Source: JBGPIK01 sp041484845
GTDB taxonomy: Bacteria; Desulfobacterota; Binatia; UBA9968
Direction: 5' to 3'
Assembly (NCBI GenBank): GCA_041484845.1
Contig: JBGPIK010000348.1
Coordinates: forward strand, 1-7,386
DNA length: 7,386 nt
Shown here: positions 5,673-7,386 of the stretch, one piece after another
Layout of the letters: each line of letters starts with the position of its first letter
Position numbering within the stretch: the first letter of the stretch is position 1
Position numbers and translations under genes: made by a program
Notes under the pieces: model-generated
Seen by the model: only the letters and a program-made list of their open reading frames with translations
Databases searched by the model: none
Told to the model about the DNA's origin: nothing

Positions 5673-6425
5673 CTACTTGACAGTTAAAATGTTGAACGCA
5701 ACTACGGGGCGGACAAATCCCTTTAGGGACATCTCACCCAGGCGTTCACTCTCGAAGAGGTTCTCTATTTTGCCCAGCGTTTTCTGATTGGTCACGATCT
5801 GCCCACCTTTCGCCTCATTACAAAGTCGAGAGGCGAGGTTTGTTACGTTACCTACCGCTCCATACTCCATCCTCCCTTCAAATCCTATGTTTCCAAGCGT
5901 GGCGAAACCGGCGACCAAGCCGATTCCCAAGTCCAAGTCGTAACCTTTCTTGGACCACTCATTGCGGAGTAATTTCATCTTTTCACGCATTTCCATGGCC
6001 ATGCGCACCGCCCTTTCTGTGTGGTCCTCAAAGGGGATAGGGTCGTTAAAAAAAACCATGATACCGTCCCCGGCGAAGTGCTCGAGCGTCCCCCCAAACT
6101 TGAAGATAATCTGGCCCATCTCTGAGTGGTAGTTTCGCAGCAGCACTGCAACATCCTCCGGCTCAGCGCTTTCCGCGAACGACGTAAAGCCGCGGAGGTC
6201 AAGAAAAACCACGGTGATCTCCCGGCGGTGGATTTTGAACAGATCTTCGTTATCGAAATCGAGCACCGCCGTAGCGACTTGCGGGGAAAGATAGCGCACC
6301 AGACGTGCGACCCGCTCGATCGGATCGACATGGGTTCTGACTTTTTCGACCACTGCCTGAGTCCATTCTTCCAAAAACCCAAGAGGCTCGTCTGTACGCA
6401 TCGTTGCGACGTCATATCCGTTCAT
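5673..6425 (-). CDS. Class III adenylate/guanylate cyclase with short N-terminal region
   Basis: This 250-aa protein makes a cyclic nucleotide (cAMP or cGMP) from ATP or GTP. Residues 1-60 are a small helical region including LVRYLSPQVATAVL, a segment that often leads into cyclase domains; there is no receiver, GAF or membrane part. The catalytic domain spans about 68-248: metal ligands D76 (FLDLRGFTSF) and D120 (HFAGDGIMVFF), 44 residues apart as in mycobacterial Rv1625c, and transition-state residues N196 and R200 (GNVTNLASRL). The base-recognition pair differs: the usual Lys is H116 and the usual Asp/Thr is G189, so ATP versus GTP cannot be predicted. Class III cyclases act as dimers, and both half-sites are present here. 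The ATG at 6425 is chosen because AAGGAG precedes it by 8 nt; a TTG 42 nt upstream is less likely. A sigma-54-type promoter lies upstream, and an activator gene precedes it on the same strand. Confidence 0.9.
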   Translation of the reverse strand: MNGYDVATMRTDEPLGFLEEWTQAVVEKVRTHVDPIERVARLVRYLSPQVATAVLDFDNEDLFKIHRREITVVFLDLRGFTSFAESAEPEDVAVLLRNYHSEMGQIIFKFGGTLEHFAGDGIMVFFNDPIPFEDHTERAVRMAMEMREKMKLLRNEWSKKGYDLDLGIGLVAGFATLGNIGFEGRMEYGAVGNVTNLASRLCNEAKGGQIVTNQKTLGKIENLFESERLGEMSLKGFVRPVVAFNILTVK

Positions 6426-6433
6426 CGAGTTAG

Positions 6434-6439
6434 CTCCTT
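6434..6439 (-). promoter_or_regulatory. Ribosome binding site of the cyclase gene
   Basis: On the - strand AAGGAG is followed by 8 nt and the ATG at 6425. It decides for the 250-aa product over a 14-residue longer form starting at the TTG at 6467. Confidence 0.75.
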
Positions 6440-6490
6440 GTTTCGTTCCGTAAAAAATTTGTTCCAATAATCATCGTCACACATTGATAG

Positions 6491-6506
6491 AGCAATGCCG
6501 GTGCCA
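6491..6506 (-). promoter_or_regulatory. Sigma-54 (-24/-12) promoter for the cyclase gene
   Basis: Read on the - strand, TGGCAC-N5-TTGCT matches the sigma-54 consensus TGGCACG-N4-TTGC(A/T) at every strongly conserved base, with correct -24 GG to -12 GC spacing. The single difference is C for G at position 7. Transcription would start near 6480 and give a leader of about 55 nt before the ATG at 6425. The gene immediately upstream encodes a sigma-54-dependent activator, which strengthens the call. Confidence 0.8.
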
Positions 6507-6514
6507 CTAGTGTG

Positions 6515-6582
6515 CAACCTCGGCCAACGCCACTTAAACGACTGAACTAACAGAAGAATTTCACAACCTAGCGGCGCCAACG
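6515..6582. promoter_or_regulatory. Possible activator-binding region upstream of the sigma-54 promoter
   Basis: Two short words occur twice in the same order: CAACCT at 6515-6520 and 6564-6569, and GCCAACG at 6523-6529 and 6576-6582. The second GCCAACG overlaps a dyad, GCGCC-AAC-GGCGC at 6574-6586. The distal copy would lie about 84-102 bp upstream of the predicted start, a usual distance for sites of sigma-54 activators. The repeat is short and imperfect (2 versus 6 nt between the words), so this is a suggestion only. Confidence 0.35.
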
Positions 6583-6594
6583 GCGCTCGTAGAC

Positions 6595-6622
6595 AAAAAA
6601 CAGGGTATCCTTAAAGATAAGG
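6595..6622 (-). terminator. Weak candidate terminator after the sigma-54 activator gene
   Basis: On the - strand, 18 nt after the activator stop codon, CCTTA and TAAGG form a 5-bp stem with a 4-nt loop (6609-6622). A run of six T follows at 6600-6595, but 8 nt away from the stem. The stem is short and the T-run is displaced, so termination would be inefficient. Partial read-through into the cyclase is possible. Confidence 0.25.
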
Positions 6623-6640
6623 GGCGGTATGAAAAGTGAT

Positions 6641-7386
6641 TCAGTCGATGTGAAGAGTTTTTATCAACCGGGATAGGTATGTACGCTGGAGACCGAGAGC
6701 CTTAGCTGCGCCGATCCGGCTTCCTGCGCTTTGGGCCAATGCCTTTTCGATTAGCTCCTTACGAAATGCGTCAATGGCCGCGTGATAGGACAATTCTTGG
6801 GATGATGGATTTGCCTTCTGCAAAACAATTCTAGCTGGCAGGTCGCTCAGGGTTATCGTTGGACCGGCGCCCAGTACAATGGACCGTTCCATAACGTTGG
6901 CCAGTTCGCGGACGTTCCCTGGCCAGTCGTAGGTTAGCAGTCGTTCCATGGCTTGTTGTGAGATCTCTGTGAAATGTTTCTTTGCCTCCCGGGAGAAACG
7001 CTGCATGAAATAGTTAGCCAGAGGGGTAATATCTTCCTTTCTCTCTCTTAAAGCTGAAAGGACAATAGGAACGACATCGAGGCGATAATATAGATCCTTG
7101 CGAAAGCGCCCCTCTTTGACGGCAACTTCCAAGTCGCGATTAGTTGCCGCTATAACACGCACATCCACACGGATAGTTTGAGTGCCGCCGATGCGCTCAA
7201 ATTCTCGTTCTTGTAGAAATCGCAGCAGTTTGCTTTGGATCTCGGTGGAAATATCGCCAACCTCATCCAATAGAAGCGTCCCACCGTTGGCCAATTCCAT
7301 CTTTCCCTTTTTCTGCTGATGGGCCCCGGTAAAAGCCCCCTTTTCGTGTCCAAAGAGTTCGCTTTCCAGCAGGTCTTTCGATAACC
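6641..7386 (-). CDS. Sigma-54-dependent transcriptional activator, C-terminal part (5' end outside window)
   Basis: The frame is open from the window edge to the TGA at 6641-6643 and shows 247 residues. Bacterial enhancer-binding proteins of this type hydrolyse ATP to remodel the sigma-54 RNA polymerase closed complex. Visible in order: LLESELFGHEKGAFTGA at 5-21, with the intact GAFTGA sigma-54 contact loop; Walker B LLLDE at 37-41; sensor I IAATNRDL at 78-85; arginine-finger region GRFRKDLYYRL at 92-102; sensor II WPGNVREL at 154-161; and a Fis-type helix-turn-helix at about 219-244 (GAAKALGLQRTYLSRLIKTL). The Walker A motif and any receiver, PAS or GAF regulatory domain lie beyond the window, so the signal is unknown. 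Its stop codon lies 215 nt before the cyclase ATG on the same strand, and the gap contains a sigma-54 promoter, which makes the cyclase a likely target. Confidence 0.93.
   Translation of the reverse strand, partial: LSKDLLESELFGHEKGAFTGAHQQKKGKMELANGGTLLLDEVGDISTEIQSKLLRFLQEREFERIGGTQTIRVDVRVIAATNRDLEVAVKEGRFRKDLYYRLDVVPIVLSALRERKEDITPLANYFMQRFSREAKKHFTEISQQAMERLLTYDWPGNVRELANVMERSIVLGAGPTITLSDLPARIVLQKANPSSQELSYHAAIDAFRKELIEKALAQSAGSRIGAAKALGLQRTYLSRLIKTLHID

Noticed and set aside
6465..6467. TTG start giving a 264-aa cyclase
   Set aside because: The ATG at 6425 has an AAGGAG at ideal distance; the TTG has none.

Overview
The window looks like chromosomal DNA of an uncultured, Gram-negative-type environmental bacterium. 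Mid-to-high GC, a sigma-54 activator, a Class III nucleotide cyclase, an HD-GYP protein end, and an NMT1-type binding protein beside carboxyltransferase and UbiD-type enzymes recall Rokubacteria/Tectomicrobia/Binatota-like or 'deltaproteobacterial' soil and sediment lineages. That placement is an impression from gene content, not a result.

Left part (1-949): the last 45 codons of an HD-GYP domain protein are followed after 31 nt by a 71-codon gene. That gene holds only the N-terminal membrane anchor typical of a sensor kinase or cyclase and then stops, so it is probably a remnant. About 560 nt without a credible gene follow. They contain a hairpin and a compact array of five 7-nt units followed by five 9-nt units.

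Middle part (950-5192), three genes on the + strand: an exported SsuA/THI5/NMT1-type substrate-binding protein with no permease or ATPase beside it; a stand-alone carboxyltransferase-domain protein of the pyruvate carboxylase B/oxaloacetate decarboxylase alpha family without a biotinyl domain; and a complete UbiD-family prFMN-dependent decarboxylase with all recognisable cofactor, metal and catalytic residues. The gaps between them (181 and 156 nt) each hold more of the periodic repeat material, a 24-nt perfect palindrome, or a GC-rich hairpin. The likely theme is uptake of a small organic (possibly aromatic or unsaturated) acid and its carboxylation or decarboxylation. The substrate cannot be read from the sequence.

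Right part (5193-7386): a 480-nt convergent spacer without a supported gene, then two genes on the - strand. The first transcribed is the C-terminal part of a sigma-54-dependent activator, cut by the window edge, with GAFTGA, Walker B, sensor motifs and a Fis-type helix-turn-helix. Downstream of it lies a 250-aa Class III adenylate/guanylate cyclase. Between them is a near-consensus -24/-12 (sigma-54) promoter facing the cyclase, with two copies of a short sequence pair upstream where an activator could bind. This suggests that the activator, or a related one, switches on cyclic-nucleotide synthesis.

The points most worth a second look are the sigma-54 promoter/activator/cyclase unit, the cyclase's unusual base-recognition residues, and the dispersed 7-nt/9-nt repeat family, which occurs in both orientations and in one case lies directly before the ribosome binding site of the UbiD-family gene.
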